From Candidatus Methylopumilus rimovensis (GTDB lineage: Bacteria; Pseudomonadota; Gammaproteobacteria; Burkholderiales; Methylophilaceae): DNA of 64,000 nt. A program made the translations under genes and the position numbers. Below the pieces are notes generated by a model that ran no database searches, was not told the DNA's origin, and saw only the letters and a list, made by a program, of their open reading frames with translations. Numbering within the stretch: position 1 is the first letter of the stretch; every line of letters starts with the position of its first letter. The stretch spans positions 372,001 to 436,000 of the forward strand of contig NZ_CP040986.1 in NCBI RefSeq assembly GCF_006364615.1. Reading direction: 5' to 3'. This document shows positions 62,889 through 64,000 of this stretch, piece by piece.

Positions 62889-63845
62889 ATGCAGCGATTT
62901 GTTGTTGGCCTCACACTTTTTCTTTTAAGTTTTTGTGCACAAAGCGTAGAGGATCCTTGGCTTCATTTAGAAAAAGCGGCGCAAGCTGCTCGTAAATTAA
63001 GTTACAAAGGTATTTTTCTTTATCAAAATCATCAAGATGTTCGTTCCATCGAAATCACACATTTAAATAATGGCGCAGAAGAATTCGCGCGTATCGTGAC
63101 TTTAGATGGCAAGCCTCGTGAAGCTTTGTCGCGTGGTAATAATATGGTGGTCTTTAATCCAAGCAAAGAAAATGTCATGATTCAAACAAGACAGAATCAA
63201 AGTCTTTTCCCTGCTATTTTGCCGCCAGATATTGAAAGTGTGAAAGCGATTTATACGCTTCGCTTTGTCGATCAAGAACGTGTGGGCGGTCGCGAAGCAC
63301 AAATCGTCTACCTTGAACCTAGAGACGAGTATCGATATCTTTATAAATTATGGTTGGATAAAGAATATGGCTTGATTTTAAAAATGAGCATCCTTGATCA
63401 CCAACAAAAAGTGATTGAGCAAGCGAGCTTTAATCAAATTGCTTTATTTAGCGGGCAAGATTTAAATTGGTTTAAACCCAATGTGGATACGCATAAAAAA
63501 TATATCATGGATGACGCGTCTAATAATAAAGTATCACATGAAAAATATTGCACGATTGCCAATTTACCGACCGGCTATCGAGAAGTAAGTCACGTCACAA
63601 GAATGATGGGTAATCAACCACACCCCGTGCATCATTGGATATTTTCAGACGGACTTTCTTTTGTATCTTTATTTGTAAATCAGATTCCAAAGGGTCAGAA
63701 ATCACGTATAGGTGAAACGCAGGTCGGCTCATCACATATCTTTGCACGTGTGATGAACGGGAATCAAATTATGGTCGTAGGTGAAGTACCACAGGCGACG
63801 ATTCAAAAAATTTCGAATTCGATTCAAGATATCAAAGTACATTAA
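62889..63845 (+). CDS. rseB: Periplasmic sigma-E regulator RseB (MucB)
   Basis: Binds the periplasmic tail of RseA and protects it from proteolysis; senses misfolded LPS or lipoproteins. From ATG 62889 it has 318 residues and starts with a signal peptide (MQRFVVGLTLFLLSFCAQS). The open frame extends 14 codons into rseA, but that would spoil the signal. LSYKGIFLYQNHQDVRSIEITHL, YLYKLWLDKEYGLILKMSI and FSDGLSFVSLFVN are typical of the two MucB domains. Confidence 0.92.
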   Translation: MQRFVVGLTLFLLSFCAQSVEDPWLHLEKAAQAARKLSYKGIFLYQNHQDVRSIEITHLNNGAEEFARIVTLDGKPREALSRGNNMVVFNPSKENVMIQTRQNQSLFPAILPPDIESVKAIYTLRFVDQERVGGREAQIVYLEPRDEYRYLYKLWLDKEYGLILKMSILDHQQKVIEQASFNQIALFSGQDLNWFKPNVDTHKKYIMDDASNNKVSHEKYCTIANLPTGYREVSHVTRMMGNQPHPVHHWIFSDGLSFVSLFVNQIPKGQKSRIGETQVGSSHIFARVMNGNQIMVVGEVPQATIQKISNSIQDIKVH

Positions 63846-64000
63846 ATGATCGAAGAAGAAGCGATTGTCATTAAAGCGTCAAAAGAAAATGTCACACTCG
63901 AAGTAGTTCGAAGTAAGCCGTGTGGTTTATGCGGACAGGTAAGAGGATGTGGCAATTCTATTTGGGGCAAAATTTTTTCTCACCGTTCCGGCCATATTGA
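63846..64000 (+). CDS. rseC: Sigma-E regulator RseC/MucC, N-terminus (partial)
   Basis: The first 51 codons of a gene that leaves the right edge. MIEEEAIVIKASKENVTLEVVRSK leads into a cysteine cluster CGLCGQVRGCG, the N-terminal hallmark of RseC/MucC proteins, which are usually followed by two membrane helices. It begins directly after the rseB stop and completes the rpoE-rseABC operon. Confidence 0.88.
   Translation, partial: MIEEEAIVIKASKENVTLEVVRSKPCGLCGQVRGCGNSIWGKIFSHRSGHI

Noticed and set aside
1-64000. tRNA, rRNA, CRISPR, insertion sequence or prophage
   Set aside because: I saw no tRNA-like cloverleaf, rRNA segment, regularly spaced repeat, transposase, integrase or phage structural gene; the window is ordinary chromosomal backbone apart from the phosphate island.

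Overview
The window is AT-rich, tightly packed chromosomal DNA from a proteobacterium, most likely a betaproteobacterium of the Methylophilaceae type (streamlined freshwater or marine methylotrophs). The reasons are gene order and content: edd-eda (the Entner-Doudoroff arm of a ribulose-monophosphate methylotroph), the ADP-heptose/LPS-core genes, the fur/bamE divergon, greA-DUF4149-yhbY-rlmE-ftsH-folP-glmM, an iscR-led ISC operon beside cysE, and nadB/rpoE-rseABC. The taxonomic call is an inference from gene order; no rRNA gene is present. I see no tRNA, rRNA, CRISPR array, insertion sequence or prophage.

Layout. 1-10.6 kb: start of grpE with a sigma-32-like promoter, waaC, edd-eda, a HAD phosphatase, the hldD-gmhA-hldE-waaF heptose operon, hemH and hrcA. 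10.8-26 kb: nadK-recN, fur, bamE-dapB, carAB behind a consensus promoter and a terminator-like leader hairpin, greA, DUF4149, yhbY, rlmE, ftsH, folP and glmM. 26-31 kb: a small membrane protein and pstSCAB behind a Pho box, then prfB with its programmed +1 frameshift, and lysS. 33-40 kb: a phosphate-selective porin with a Pho box, a secreted trypsin-like protease, a CHASE3 hybrid histidine kinase plus response regulator, a GAF-LuxR regulator and a small secreted protein. 40-50.5 kb: a PhoX-like secreted protein, an unlisted 59-residue gene with dgkA, then OlsB-like, PlcP-like, PlsC/OlsA-like, PAP2 and diacylglycerol-glycosyltransferase-like genes, then ppx and ppk. 50.5-58.5 kb: the ISC operon (iscR, two cysteine desulfurases, iscU, iscA, hscB, hscA, fdx), cysE and trmJ. 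58.6-64 kb: suhB, slyD, nadB, rpoE, rseA, rseB and the start of rseC.

The most interesting signal is a phosphate-starvation island between about 30 and 50 kb. At least seven promoters carry the same design, read directly from the DNA: two TGTCAY-like half-sites 11 bp apart, then 10 bp, then a -10-like hexamer. They precede pstS, the porin, plcP, plsC, PAP2-agt, ppx and ppk. An eighth, less regular box faces a stretch without an annotated gene. In the plcP, plsC, ppx and ppk promoters the start codon lies only 6 to 10 bp after the -10, which predicts leaderless or nearly leaderless mRNAs and corrects the plsC start. The genes suggest a coordinated programme: phosphate uptake (porin, PstSCAB), polyphosphate handling (Ppk, Ppx) and replacement of phospholipids by glyco- and possibly amino-lipids (PlcP, Agt, OlsB/OlsA-like, PAP2, DgkA). 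The individual protein families are known. The shared promoter grammar, the compact grouping and the orphan box with its possible small RNA or peptide are what deserve a second look.
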